NCBI GenBank assembly: GCA_937981575.1
Contig: CALJNR010000012.1
Span: forward strand, 124,001-188,000
DNA length: 64,000 nucleotides
Reading direction: 5' to 3'
Source: an uncultured Clostridia bacterium
GTDB lineage: Bacteria > Bacillota > Clostridia > Lachnospirales > Cellulosilyticaceae
Shown here: positions 42,734 through 52,361 of the stretch, piece after piece
Position numbering within the stretch: the stretch's first letter is position 1
Layout: each line of letters opens with the position of its first letter
Made by a program: the position numbers and the translations under genes
Notes under the pieces: generated by a model
Databases searched by the model: none
What the model was told of the DNA's origin: nothing
What the model saw: the letters and a program-made list of their open reading frames with translations, nothing else

Positions 42734-45679
42734 TTAGGCATAATGAAAATCTATTTCTACATTATGTCTTTTTCCATCGCGAATAAGCGGGATACGATTA
42801 TCCGACATAACATTACCGTCAAATAATAAAGTATAAAAATCATCCTTCATTCGATAAAAGCCCTTAGGTTTGCGAATATGAATCATATAGTAGGATTCGA
42901 AAAATCTTAGTGTATAGCTTACATCTGTCATCGTTTCCTCTAAAATCGGATCAACAACTAAATTTCCTCTTTCATATTTAATTCCCAGCATTTCAATAAG
43001 GGTAAGCAGCATCCAAGTGGATGTTCCGCTTAAAGTGGGACCAATATTTTCGCCTGTTTCACTGTTATTATACTGCGTACACCATCTTGGGTTACCACAA
43101 ACTTCAAATGGTTTTTCCAGAGTATGATAAGGCAGAACTAAGCCCACCATCCAGTATGTCATATCTGAAAGTTTCTTCGCAAGTTCTTTGCACTCTACCT
43201 CTTTTGCAGCCTGCATCATAGCCCCTGTTGCCATCATAGTTGCATGCTTAAAAATCCCTCCATTTTCCCGGTCTCCAGGGAAATATTCACCTGTAGCTGT
43301 TTTCTTAGCAACTTTAGATAGATCTGTCGGGCTCATTAGTTTGAGTCCATAAGGCGTCTTTAAATATTTCTTAATCACTTCCAGCATGATAGCGATCTGT
43401 TCTTCTTTCGCTTCTCCAGCAAGAATAGACCAGCTGAAGGAATTAAGAAAATATGTGCCGTCAATCTCAGAATCTGCTGAAAACCCATCGCCCTTAGCCC
43501 CTAAAAATGTAATCTCTTCTCCATATCTATTAAAAAGTACCCTTGCAAAAAAGTTCTCTTTCCAAGCAAACTTTTGAATATTATCACTGAGATGCGTTTT
43601 GAGCTTCTTCAATTTTGAAATATAGTCTTCATCTTCTTTAAGTACTGCAAAATCCAGCATATGATCGATGGCAAGCTTCAATAGGAAGGCATTCATGATA
43701 CTTTCTGAATCATTGTTTTCATAGCTCCCAGTTTCCTTGTAAATTTTTTCTTTTTCTGCTCCCAGCAAAAAGTTTTCATCTACTTTCAGGCAGTCATTCC
43801 AATCCGCATGATCTATAAGCGGAAGCCCATGCTTACCGATTGATACCTCTGAGGAATACTTGATAACAGCCTTTAACGTATCATAAACACTTCGTCTCTG
43901 CCCCTTTGTCTCAGGAACAACGAACACCTCATCTAAAAATGTTCTGTCTCCTGTATAACTCACAAATCTATGTACAGCCTGCAGCAGCCACAATCCATCA
44001 TCAGACCACTTGCCTGCTTCTTTGCCTTGCCAGAAGAAATTATGATAACAATAGCCAAACTCTAGTACTTTAGAAATCCATTCCTGAAGTAGCGATTTGG
44101 TATAGGCAATTTCTCCCATTGATATAAGGTAATACATAGAAACAAAAATATCCTGTATTTCTCTAAATCCTATTTCTCTGTATCCCTTTTGAGTTAAATC
44201 AAAAGATCGGGATACAAAGGTTTGATACAGTACCTGAAACGGCAGGTTTTTATTCACATAAGTATCAAACTTTTCATCTCCTGTTTGAAGCTGCAGATAG
44301 GTGCTGTATTTGCTGTAAGCTTCCAGCTGCTCTTTTAGGCTTATATCTGTCTGGTTTTTATGGTTAAATTTAGCGTGCAGATTGTTAATCTCCTTGATAA
44401 CCTCTTCATCTGTTGGCTCCCCCTCACCAAACTTCGTAATGAGCCCGGCAAAATGATCTGCATATACAGTTTGCTCTGATTTTACATGAATACTACAGCC
44501 TAGTGCAAAAAAGCCTGGCCCTTTTGTACTCAACCGATTAGATAATCTTGCAATGCCCTGAGGTCTGACTAGTGTACCGCTGCCAACAAACTCACCATAA
44601 TGGGTACAGACTTCCCTTGCAAGCTTTTTTCTGCCTTCTTCATAAATCATTGCAGTTGTAAAGCGCACATCTCCTCTGGCATGCAGCGGATAGTAACTTG
44701 GACTGTAGGCCATAATGTTTCCCTCTTCATCATGAAAAACTTTCCCCTGCATAATAACAGTAGAATAAACAACGTCTTCCATCAGTGCATGGGTTGCAGA
44801 CGTCCCGAGCATGCCAGTCATGACAAGCTTAAGCTTTCTCTCTGTTTCCCCTAAATTTTTGATGCTGATTCTCTGTACTTCTGTTGCAGCAGGCAGTCCT
44901 TCATACTGCGGCAGCAAAAAGATTGTCCTTTTGATTTCAAGACCACAACGGGTTTTGTACCTAATGATAGTATGATTTTGGGAATGTATGCAACAGGCGC
45001 TCTCTACGTTAGCATCCATTATATCTGCAGAATAAAAAATTTGTCTGCCTGCTTCAACAATATAAAACTGCCGATTTGCAGGAAATCCATTTTCCTCTGG
45101 CAGAAAATCCCACCTTGTAGCTAATACCTGGGTTGCTGCATGCGCTCTAAAACTTCCGCCTCCCAAACGATCTACTACACTTTTTGGCGTAGACTGAAGA
45201 GCTGCCGGAAACTTCATACGGTTTCCAAGAAGCATATTGGTATAAAAATGTGGCCCAGGAATCGGGTTTTTTAGATCAATGACATGTTCTCCTTCTTCAT
45301 TAATATAACCTGCCCACGTTTTATAGTTCTTGCATACATTGAAAATCATATCACAAAGCTCTGGCGGAGTCTCTTTTTCAAGGATCACCTTATGATCGCA
45401 TTCATAAATTGTCACACCGCCTTTGTTCCAGTCAATCATGATAAGATATGATTTATCTGTGTCCAGCCAGTCAAAGTAATCCGCTAAATCACTAACTTTG
45501 TAAAGCTCTTTTATAGCAGGAACGACTGACTCAAAACCTCCTACAGCCAAAATGTGTTTATAACTTGTGTCTGTAAACTGAACATCATACTGCCTGTCTT
45601 TACAGAGCAGGCTGCCAAAACAGTCATTTGCAATATCCTGAGCCCGTGTCAGCATATTTCTTGCAATAGCAATACCCAT
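42734..45679 (-). CDS. GH94 glycoside phosphorylase (cello-oligosaccharide type likely)
   Basis: The 981-residue product is a GH94 inverting phosphorylase, which splits beta-glucosidic bonds with phosphate to give glucose 1-phosphate. It has the N-terminal beta-sandwich (about 1-450), the (alpha/alpha)6 barrel with KWSDDGLWLLQAVH and the catalytic-aspartate motif ADWNDCL (about 625-631), and the conserved ENGGIFKHATMM. Length near 980 is closer to cellodextrin phosphorylases than to the roughly 810-residue cellobiose phosphorylases. Laminari- or sophoro-oligosaccharides remain possible. I chose the ATG at 45679 because AAGGAGGG precedes it. No signal peptide, so it acts in the cytosol on imported oligosaccharides. 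Confidence 0.87.
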   Translation of the reverse strand: MGIAIARNMLTRAQDIANDCFGSLLCKDRQYDVQFTDTSYKHILAVGGFESVVPAIKELYKVSDLADYFDWLDTDKSYLIMIDWNKGGVTIYECDHKVILEKETPPELCDMIFNVCKNYKTWAGYINEEGEHVIDLKNPIPGPHFYTNMLLGNRMKFPAALQSTPKSVVDRLGGGSFRAHAATQVLATRWDFLPEENGFPANRQFYIVEAGRQIFYSADIMDANVESACCIHSQNHTIIRYKTRCGLEIKRTIFLLPQYEGLPAATEVQRISIKNLGETERKLKLVMTGMLGTSATHALMEDVVYSTVIMQGKVFHDEEGNIMAYSPSYYPLHARGDVRFTTAMIYEEGRKKLAREVCTHYGEFVGSGTLVRPQGIARLSNRLSTKGPGFFALGCSIHVKSEQTVYADHFAGLITKFGEGEPTDEEVIKEINNLHAKFNHKNQTDISLKEQLEAYSKYSTYLQLQTGDEKFDTYVNKNLPFQVLYQTFVSRSFDLTQKGYREIGFREIQDIFVSMYYLISMGEIAYTKSLLQEWISKVLEFGYCYHNFFWQGKEAGKWSDDGLWLLQAVHRFVSYTGDRTFLDEVFVVPETKGQRRSVYDTLKAVIKYSSEVSIGKHGLPLIDHADWNDCLKVDENFLLGAEKEKIYKETGSYENNDSESIMNAFLLKLAIDHMLDFAVLKEDEDYISKLKKLKTHLSDNIQKFAWKENFFARVLFNRYGEEITFLGAKGDGFSADSEIDGTYFLNSFSWSILAGEAKEEQIAIMLEVIKKYLKTPYGLKLMSPTDLSKVAKKTATGEYFPGDRENGGIFKHATMMATGAMMQAAKEVECKELAKKLSDMTYWMVGLVLPYHTLEKPFEVCGNPRWCTQYNNSETGENIGPTLSGTSTWMLLTLIEMLGIKYERGNLVVDPILEETMTDVSYTLRFFESYYMIHIRKPKGFYRMKDDFYTLLFDGNVMSDNRIPLIRDGKRHNVEIDFHYA

Positions 45680-45876
45680 TAAACTCCCTCCTTGATCAAA
45701 AAAGACTTTTAAAAACATTTTTTATGCTCCATACGCTTAAAGCAGGGCATTTATGTTTTATATTCTATTACAGCCGTGTACTTTGTCACAAGTTGAAGAT
45801 TTTGCACCTGCTTGTAAAATATTGCATGGATAATGGATAGTCAGTTGCTGCTTGCTGCTTGGCGCATCTTAAACAT

Positions 45877-45938
45877 AAAAAAAAGTTAGAGATGATCTTG
45901 CCCTATATACTCATATAGGCTTGTCTCTAACTTTTTTT
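45877..45938. terminator. Cruciform-like bidirectional hairpin
   Basis: AAAAAAAGTTAGAGA and TCTCTAACTTTTTTT form 15-bp arms around an inner hairpin CCTATAT/ATATAGG. On the minus strand it ends the acyltransferase transcript ahead of the GH94 gene. Confidence 0.85.
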
Positions 45939-45977
45939 CGTTTTATTTTATTTTTAGTACCGCTTAACCTATACCTG

Positions 45978-47048
45978 TTAAAAACCTAAAAGTATCCGTC
46001 TTAAAGAAATCATTTTAGGTTTGACATCACTACATTGTTTTTTGCAGGATTTCCAAAACCTTGGGTAATATATTATTTTGTTTACAGGATAAAAAATCCC
46101 ATTATAAACACGCTCAGTTACTTTACGTGTCAGCAAATAAATAATAGCGACCGGGCTAATAAGCAAAATAGCATGTCCCAAAACATTAAAACTTAGTAGT
46201 TTGAGAACATGGATAATGGCATAAACCCCTATCGTAAGGTACGGATGAAACAGATAAACATTCATCGTCTGTTTGCCCACTTTAGTAAAAAATAACTTTT
46301 TATGAGGAATGAGATTTAGTAAACAAATACTTATAGAAGCGGCTCCTATATAAATCATTCCTTTAAATAAGATGCCCTCATAAATACCAAACCCGCTGTA
46401 ACTGTAGGACTGAGAATGATATAAAAAGTTATAGTCTAAAGCATTGCTGCCCCCTAGATAAAAGGCAATGATTACTGCCACAACAAGCCCTAACAATGCG
46501 TACTTTTTACTTATGCCAGCTATTTTGCTTAGCCCTTTTTCACTTGTATAGTAGCCTGCAAGGAAAAACGGCAAAAAGGAAATCGTTCTAGATAAAGATA
46601 AAATACCTCCTCCGCTTGGTATAATCCCAATAAGGAGACCACATAGGATGCTGATAGGTAAAATGTATTTGATACGTACAAGGTATTTAAGCATAACCCT
46701 CCAAAAAAACAAACTAATTAAATACCACAGCGTCCAGCCTGGATAAATAATAAGAAGCATCAGCTCCCCTGTTGCCAAATAGGCAAGCAGATACCAAATG
46801 ATATTAAAAACAATATAAGGCACTAAAAGCGATTTAACAGCCCCTTGTCTGCATTTATCCACATTTTTCGATAGATACCCCGAAACAAATACAAAAAGCG
46901 GCATATGAAAAAAATAAATAAAAAGATAGAGGCCCATTAGCACTGAATTACCCTGTATATAATATTCTATAACATGTCCGAAAACAACGAAAAAAATAAG
47001 CAGTACTTTTAAGTTATCAATTAAGTAATTCCTCTCTGCTTTCCCCAT
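45978..47048 (-). CDS. Acyltransferase-3 family membrane protein
   Basis: A 356-residue membrane protein with about ten helices. The N-terminal ERNYLIDNLKVLLIFFVVFG with a following His, then FFHMPLFVFVSGYLSKN, matches acyltransferase-3 enzymes, where the first histidine and the H-MPLF region form the acetyl-transfer site. Relatives O-acetylate cell-wall or surface polysaccharides (fucose acetylase/OafA-like). The acceptor is unknown, and no surface-polysaccharide cluster surrounds it. The start follows CAGGGGG. It is separated from both neighbours by strong terminators. Confidence 0.85.
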   Translation of the reverse strand: MGKAERNYLIDNLKVLLIFFVVFGHVIEYYIQGNSVLMGLYLFIYFFHMPLFVFVSGYLSKNVDKCRQGAVKSLLVPYIVFNIIWYLLAYLATGELMLLIIYPGWTLWYLISLFFWRVMLKYLVRIKYILPISILCGLLIGIIPSGGGILSLSRTISFLPFFLAGYYTSEKGLSKIAGISKKYALLGLVVAVIIAFYLGGSNALDYNFLYHSQSYSYSGFGIYEGILFKGMIYIGAASISICLLNLIPHKKLFFTKVGKQTMNVYLFHPYLTIGVYAIIHVLKLLSFNVLGHAILLISPVAIIYLLTRKVTERVYNGIFYPVNKIIYYPRFWKSCKKQCSDVKPKMISLRRILLGF

Positions 47049-47124
47049 CGCAAGCCCCCTGTTAGATGTCAGTCTTTATCCTATCATAACATATTTCATA
47101 AGGCGTTTCATCTTAAAAAATGAG

Positions 47125-47170
47125 AAAACTTCTGCCAATCATGAAAAATCACTTTCAGCAGAAGTTTTAT
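47125..47170. terminator. Intrinsic terminator after the YbiT-like ABC-F gene
   Basis: AAAACTTCTGC pairs with GCAGAAGTTTT across a 22-nt loop; A/T runs lie on both sides. Confidence 0.75.
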
Positions 47171-47188
47171 ACGTTAAATTTTAATATT

Positions 47189-48781
47189 TTATGACCTAAG
47201 TTTGCTTTCTACATACTCATCATAAGACATCATTTTATCAATGATTCCTGTATCTGTCAGTTCAATAATTCTGTTGGCTACCGTCTGTATGAACTGATGG
47301 TCGTGAGATGTAAAAAGAATATTCCCTTTAAAGTCAATAAGTCCGTTATTAAGAGCAGTAATAGCTTCAAGGTCTAAGTGGTTTGTCGGCTGATCCAGGA
47401 TAATCACATTGGCCCCGCTCAGCATCATACGTGAAAGCATACATCTTACTCTTTCGCCACCAGATAGTACTTTAGCCGGTTTTAGTGCATCCTCTCCTGA
47501 GAAGAGCATTCTTCCTAGAAACCCCCTTAAATAACTTTCAGACTGTTCCTCTGAAAACTGTCTCATCCAATTAATAAGATCTAAATCACAGTCATTAAAA
47601 AACTGGGAGTTATCTTTTGGGAAATAGGATTGTGAAGTTGTAACACCCCATTTAACAGTTCCGGTATCCGGTTCCATCTCCCCAATTAAAATTTTAAAAA
47701 GTACTGTTTGTGCCATTTCATTTTCACCAATGAATACAATCTTATCTTCTTTATTCATACGAAAACTTACATTACTCAGAACTTTTACACCATCAATGGT
47801 CTTACTAAGGTCTTCAACAGTCAATATTTCATTACCAACTTCCCGATCTGGCTTAAACTGCACAAAGGGATATCTTCGCGTTGAAGCGGGCATCTCATCA
47901 AGAGAGATCTTATCTAATAACTTTTTACGAGAAGTTGCCTGTTTAGATTTGGATTTATTAGCTGAAAATCTTGCTACAAAGTTTTGAAGTTCTTTGATTT
48001 GATCTTCTTTTTTCTTATTCTGCGCTTTCATCAGCTGCTGAATCATTTGGCTTGATTCATACCAGAAATCATAGTTACCCACATACATTTTAATTTTAGA
48101 ATAATCAATATCTACAATATGGGTACAAACAGTATTTAAAAAGTGTCTGTCATGGGATACAACGATAACTGTCCCAGGAAAATCCAGCAAAAAGTCTTCC
48201 AGCCAGTTTACAGACTGAATATCTAAATGGTTAGTCGGCTCATCCAGCAGCAGAATACCTGGCTGTCCAAATAAAGCCTGCGCCAATAGAACTTTTACCT
48301 TATCGGCCCCTTTTAAATCTTTCATAAGCGCATAGTGAAGATCTGTTGTAATGCCAAGGCCCTGTAAAATTTGAGAGGCTTCTGATTCAGCTTCCCATCC
48401 ATTCATCTCAGCAAACTCACCTTCCAGTTCTGACGCCCTAACGCCATCTTCATCAGTAAAATCTTCTTTTGCATAAAGAGCATCTTTTTCCTTCATAATT
48501 TCATAAAGCCTTGAATTACCCATGATAACTGTCTGAAGCACTTCAAAGTCATCATATTGATAGTGATCCTGCTTAAGTACAGACATTCTTATTTTTTTGG
48601 GAATATTAATTTCTCCTGTAGTACTTTCTATTTCTCCTGAAAGTATTTTTAAAAAAGTAGATTTTCCCGCTCCATTGGCCCCGATAAGCCCATAGCAGTT
48701 CTCTGGCGTGAACTTCAAATTGACATCATCAAAGAGTTTTGTTCCACCATACTGCAAACTTACATTAGTAACTGTAATCAT
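47189..48781 (-). CDS. ABC-F ATPase, YbiT-like, with one degenerate ATP site
   Basis: A soluble 530-residue tandem ATPase that should bind ribosomes. Domain 1 has Walker A GANGAGKS (34-41) and Walker B LLLDEPTNHLD with catalytic E181, but a degenerate signature LKGAD (156-160). Domain 2 has an intact signature LSGGE (439-443), but its P-loop reads GENEMAQT (352-359, lysine lost) and its Walker B reads LDQPTNHLD (glutamate replaced by Q464). In the folded pair, the motifs combine crosswise, so one ATP site is fully canonical and the other is altered at all three motifs. Start follows AAAGGATGA. Related Firmicute proteins share part of this asymmetry. Confidence 0.9.
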   Translation of the reverse strand: MITVTNVSLQYGGTKLFDDVNLKFTPENCYGLIGANGAGKSTFLKILSGEIESTTGEINIPKKIRMSVLKQDHYQYDDFEVLQTVIMGNSRLYEIMKEKDALYAKEDFTDEDGVRASELEGEFAEMNGWEAESEASQILQGLGITTDLHYALMKDLKGADKVKVLLAQALFGQPGILLLDEPTNHLDIQSVNWLEDFLLDFPGTVIVVSHDRHFLNTVCTHIVDIDYSKIKMYVGNYDFWYESSQMIQQLMKAQNKKKEDQIKELQNFVARFSANKSKSKQATSRKKLLDKISLDEMPASTRRYPFVQFKPDREVGNEILTVEDLSKTIDGVKVLSNVSFRMNKEDKIVFIGENEMAQTVLFKILIGEMEPDTGTVKWGVTTSQSYFPKDNSQFFNDCDLDLINWMRQFSEEQSESYLRGFLGRMLFSGEDALKPAKVLSGGERVRCMLSRMMLSGANVIILDQPTNHLDLEAITALNNGLIDFKGNILFTSHDHQFIQTVANRIIELTDTGIIDKMMSYDEYVESKLRS

Positions 48782-48880
48782 TTTATAATCATCCTTTTAT
48801 CTCAGTATCTTAACAGTTTGTATTATAACATATATTTTTAGTTTCACAATAATATGTTGCAATGAAATAGTTGTTAAATA

Positions 48881-48918
48881 AGAAAAAAGCTGTCTATTTC
48901 TCATTTAAACAGCCTTCT
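48881..48918 (-). terminator. Second of two tandem terminators after the flotillin gene
   Basis: On the minus strand, GCTGT pairs with ACAGC across a long loop and is followed by TTTTTT. It backs up the stronger hairpin at 48936-48966. Confidence 0.5.
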
Positions 48919-48935
48919 TAACAAGTAAACTTACA

Positions 48936-48966
48936 AAAAAAGGCACAGCCTGCTGTGCCTTTTTTA
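48936..48966. terminator. Intrinsic terminator of the flotillin gene
   Basis: AAAAAAGGCACAGC pairs with GCTGTGCCTTTTTT, beginning next to the stop codon. Strong in both directions. Confidence 0.92.
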
Positions 48967-50379
48967 TTAAAACTTTATTTCATCCGTTTGGTCTGATAGG
49001 CTTCCCTTATCATTTGAAGTTACCTTTTTTACAAGATCCATTAAATTGATTCCTGTTAAGGCATCAACCACTTCAGGGACTTGTGCGATAATGTTGGTGA
49101 CGCTTTTAGATACTCTGCTGGCACCGCCGTCTCCGCCATTGTCAATCACAATAATCTTTTCTGTTTTGCTAAGAGGCTCTGCAACACTCTTTGCAATTTC
49201 AGGCAGTTTTTGAGCAAGCATTTCAATAATCGCTGCCTCGCCATATTGCTTGTAGGCTTCTGCTTTTTCTTTCATTGCATTAGCTTCGGCTTTCATCGCA
49301 TCAGCAGTTGCCTGCCCTTTAAGCCTAATAGATTCTGCTTCTGCCATACTCTTAATTCGAATTGATTCTGCTTCTGCTTCTGCTTTTTTAATTTGTTCAA
49401 AACGCTCAGCTTCTGCTTTTTGTTCTGTTTTATACTTATCTGCTTCTGCAACTTTCTTAATCGACACTTCAAGTTCTCTTTCTTTTTTAAGAACCTGTTG
49501 CTCTACAATCTGCGTCTGCTTTTGTTCTTCAAACAGCTCTGCTTCTTTTTGTGCCTGTATAACCTGCTTTTGCACGACATTTTTTTCTATTTCGTATGCA
49601 AAATCGGCTTTAGCTTCTGCCTTTTTTTGCTCTTCTTTATAAGCTTGAACTTTAAGTTCTTTTTCTTTTTCTGCCCGAGCAATTTCTGTTTCTGCTGCAA
49701 GCTGTGCTTCTTTTCCTCTTCTTATTGCTTCTGCTGTTTTTTCCATTTTCTCGCGGTCAGCTTCAGCCTGAGCGATGGATGCATTCTTCTTAACTTCCGC
49801 AATCTGTTTAACCCCAAGTGCCTGTAGGTATCCATTTTTATCATCAATATCTCTGATTGTAAAAGTTTTAATATCAAGGCCCATACGTTCTAAGTCTGCT
49901 TTTGCAATCTCTTCAACATGCTCTGCAAAACGCTGGCGGTCACTGTAGATTTCTTCTACGCTCATTTTACTAACTACTTCTCTTAGTTTTCCTTCAAGCA
50001 CATCTTGTACGGTACTTTGAATAACAGAAATGGTTTCTTTCTCTCTGCCTGTATTAAATTGCTCCATCGCATAAAGAATGCTGTCTTTTTGAGATTTTAC
50101 TTTAACGATAACTACGCCATCTGTATTAATTGGAACCCCGTTGCTGTCTAATGATCCATTGGTTCTTACTTCAACTTTAATATTTTCTAATGAAATACGA
50201 TGCGCTTGTTCAAAAAACGGAATAACTACTCCTCCGGCTCCTGTTATCACTCTCTTTTTAAGCCCTGTTACTACAATTGCCTTATCTTGTGGTGCTTTTT
50301 TCCAGATTAAAGCAATGAGTATAATGAGAAGCACAATCACTCCTACACTAGAAATTGCCATGACTGGTATTTGCGGCAT
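48967..50379 (-). CDS. floT: Flotillin-like protein (FloT/YuaG type)
   Basis: The 470-residue protein has an N-terminal membrane-inserting segment (about 7-26), an SPFH domain (about 30-200, with RVITGAGGVVIPFFEQAHRI), and a long EA-rich coiled coil (about 200-400, with repeats such as AEADREKMEKTAEA and MAEAESIRLKGQA) before a C-terminal tail. Bacterial flotillins scaffold fluid membrane domains that gather signalling and transport proteins. Usually an NfeD partner is adjacent, but here it stands alone; a separate NfeD/SPFH pair lies at 3764-5153. The start follows AAGGGGGG. Confidence 0.93.
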   Translation of the reverse strand: MPQIPVMAISSVGVIVLLIILIALIWKKAPQDKAIVVTGLKKRVITGAGGVVIPFFEQAHRISLENIKVEVRTNGSLDSNGVPINTDGVVIVKVKSQKDSILYAMEQFNTGREKETISVIQSTVQDVLEGKLREVVSKMSVEEIYSDRQRFAEHVEEIAKADLERMGLDIKTFTIRDIDDKNGYLQALGVKQIAEVKKNASIAQAEADREKMEKTAEAIRRGKEAQLAAETEIARAEKEKELKVQAYKEEQKKAEAKADFAYEIEKNVVQKQVIQAQKEAELFEEQKQTQIVEQQVLKKERELEVSIKKVAEADKYKTEQKAEAERFEQIKKAEAEAESIRIKSMAEAESIRLKGQATADAMKAEANAMKEKAEAYKQYGEAAIIEMLAQKLPEIAKSVAEPLSKTEKIIVIDNGGDGGASRVSKSVTNIIAQVPEVVDALTGINLMDLVKKVTSNDKGSLSDQTDEIKF

Positions 50380-50551
50380 ACTCCATTCCCCCTTAAATAT
50401 AAAATTTCATTACAATTTCAATCATATCTCAATATTTAGTATATTTCAATTCTTTATTTGTACTATGTTAAAAATATTACTCATATGAATAATATAAGTA
50501 CCTGTCCTATAACGTCTTTTATGTTATACCCCCTAAAAGGAGATGGAGCAA

Positions 50552-51166
50552 ATGTCTTTTACAGTATTAATGAATGATTTAATGTGTTTGGTAAACCACT
50601 CAGGTTATCTAGGCATCTTTGCCGTTATAGGGCTTGAATATGCTTGTTTTCCTATTCCCAGTGAAGTCGTACTGCCCTTTGTAGGCATCAGCATAGCCCA
50701 AACAGAACTTAAAATATTAACAGCTTTTTTAGTAAGCATTGCAGCTGGCCTTTTAGGTTCAGCCCTCTGCTACTTTGCCGGAAAATATAGCGGGGAAAAG
50801 TTATTAAAACTGCTGGCTGGGCGCTCGAAAAGCGCAAAAAAAGCATCGGAAACCTTTCACATTTGGTTTAGCCGCTATGGTCACTGGGCTGTTCTTTTTG
50901 CCAGAATTGTTCCGCTTACCCGTACTTATATTTCTATATTTGCCGGAGCCAGTCATATGTCCTTTGGTGTATTTATGCTTTACTCCTCTGTTGGTATTGC
51001 ACTTTGGAACTTGGTTCTTATCAGCATGGGATTTTATATCGGCAATAACTGGACGCTTATAAATCGCTTACTCAGCCATTACAGCCATGTTGTAGTCACT
51101 ATCATTGCTATTATTTCTTTGCTACTCATCATTAAAAAATTATTCATCTCCAAAAATGATTTTTAG
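50552..51166 (+). CDS. DedA-family membrane protein
   Basis: A 204-residue polytopic protein of the DedA/VTT family, thought to flip phospholipids or undecaprenyl phosphate across the membrane. Visible features are the re-entrant-loop motif EYACFPIPSEVVLPFVGI (about 29-46), GLLGSALCYFAGKY, and the basic loop FARIVPLTRTYISIFAG near 113-129. I chose the ATG at 50552, ten bases after AAAAGGAG; the upstream ATG at 50543 overlaps that site. It is divergent from the flotillin gene and starts a run of plus-strand genes for surface or lipid functions. Confidence 0.92.
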   Translation: MSFTVLMNDLMCLVNHSGYLGIFAVIGLEYACFPIPSEVVLPFVGISIAQTELKILTAFLVSIAAGLLGSALCYFAGKYSGEKLLKLLAGRSKSAKKASETFHIWFSRYGHWAVLFARIVPLTRTYISIFAGASHMSFGVFMLYSSVGIALWNLVLISMGFYIGNNWTLINRLLSHYSHVVVTIIAIISLLLIIKKLFISKNDF

Positions 51167-51295
51167 ATCCTCTCTTTTTATTCTATACTATAAGATTCTT
51201 CTCCTGTAAAATCATTGAGTTTGTCATAAAATCATATTATAATACATATAAACTTACTTTTTGTAAAATACAGTTCATTCAAAGAAGGTGTACCA

Positions 51296-52165
51296 ATGTC
51301 CGGCAAAAAAATAGGCCTTATTGTGGAAGGCGGCGGCATGCGTGGCGCTTATACGAGCGGCGTATTAGAAGCCTTTAGTGCTCATAACATTTATTTTCCT
51401 TATATTGCAGCAGTCTCTGCTGGAGCCAATACTTCCTGCAGCTATATTTCCAGGCAGCATGAGCGTAACAATCGCATTTATACAGAATGGATTACCGACA
51501 AACGTTTTGTCGGTTTAAAAAACCTTTTCAAGGAAGGCAGTTACTTTGGAATGAACTTCTTATTTGATGAACTGCCAAATAAGCTTGATCCTTTTGATTT
51601 TGAAACCTTTAAAAAATCTGATATAACATTCAAAGTAGGAACTGCTCACTGTAAAACAGGCAGAACTACCTACTTTGAACCTAACAAATGCCAGCATATT
51701 TCAAGTGTTAATCAAATTCTCAGAGCTTCCAGCAGCCTTCCTGTTATTTCAAAAACCGTCCAAATAGACGGCGAGGATTACTTAGATGGCGGCATTACCA
51801 ATCCCATACCTCTCAGCCAGTCCATCGTAGATGGCAATACGCATCATGTGGTTATTCTGACCCGCAATGAAGATTATCGCAAGAAGTTTTCTAAAACACT
51901 TTATCGCTTTTCTAAATATTACTTAAAACACTATCCTAAAATCATCGAAAAAATAAAAATCAGACATGAAATCTATAATGAAACACTCGATAAAATTAAT
52001 ACCCTTCATCAAGAAGGACGTCTTTATATCTTTAGGCCTAAAGCACCCCTTAAAGTAGATCGATTTGAAAAAAGCTCAGCCAAACTTAAGGCTCTGTATC
52101 AACAGGGGTATAACGAAACACTGGGCAGCTTAGGTAATTTTAGCCATTGGCTCAATACAATCTAA
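51296..52165 (+). CDS. Patatin-like phospholipase family protein
   Basis: The 289 residues of this lipid acyl hydrolase show the oxyanion-hole motif EGGGMRGAYTSGVL (11-24), nucleophile S41 in AAVSAGAN, and the dyad aspartate D164 in DGGITNPIPL. The nucleophile elbow is AVSAG rather than the more usual GXSXG, a known variation among YjjU-like members. No signal peptide, so it acts inside the cell on membrane lipids. The start follows GAAGGTG. It is followed by a modest terminator and a metalloprotease-like gene. Confidence 0.92.
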   Translation: MSGKKIGLIVEGGGMRGAYTSGVLEAFSAHNIYFPYIAAVSAGANTSCSYISRQHERNNRIYTEWITDKRFVGLKNLFKEGSYFGMNFLFDELPNKLDPFDFETFKKSDITFKVGTAHCKTGRTTYFEPNKCQHISSVNQILRASSSLPVISKTVQIDGEDYLDGGITNPIPLSQSIVDGNTHHVVILTRNEDYRKKFSKTLYRFSKYYLKHYPKIIEKIKIRHEIYNETLDKINTLHQEGRLYIFRPKAPLKVDRFEKSSAKLKALYQQGYNETLGSLGNFSHWLNTI

Positions 52166-52184
52166 TATAAACCTTAACTTTCCT

Positions 52185-52218
52185 AAAAGGTGCTTAAGTC
52201 ACTTTAAATACCTTTTTT
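52185..52218 (+). terminator. Intrinsic terminator of the patatin gene
   Basis: AAAAGGT pairs with ACCTTTT and continues into T-rich sequence; the loop is 18 nt. Confidence 0.6.
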
Positions 52219-52361
52219 CACTTATCTTATCCGCTTTTTAGGTTACATAATTTACATATGCTATATTTATGTCATCTATTACATATTTGTTAAATCCAGT
52301 GTATAATGTTAATACAATACTTTATTTAAAAATAATATGAAATAAGATAAGGAGCGATGAC

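Noticed and set aside
45820-45880. Further copy of the terminator-anchored repeat near the GH94 gene
   Set aside because: TTGCTGCTTGCTGCTTGGC looks similar at a glance but lacks the flanking blocks and the hairpin order.
49393-49827. Long plus-strand frame opposite the flotillin gene
   Set aside because: It is the antisense of an EA-rich coiled coil, giving a Phe/Cys/Leu-rich low-complexity product with no ribosome site.
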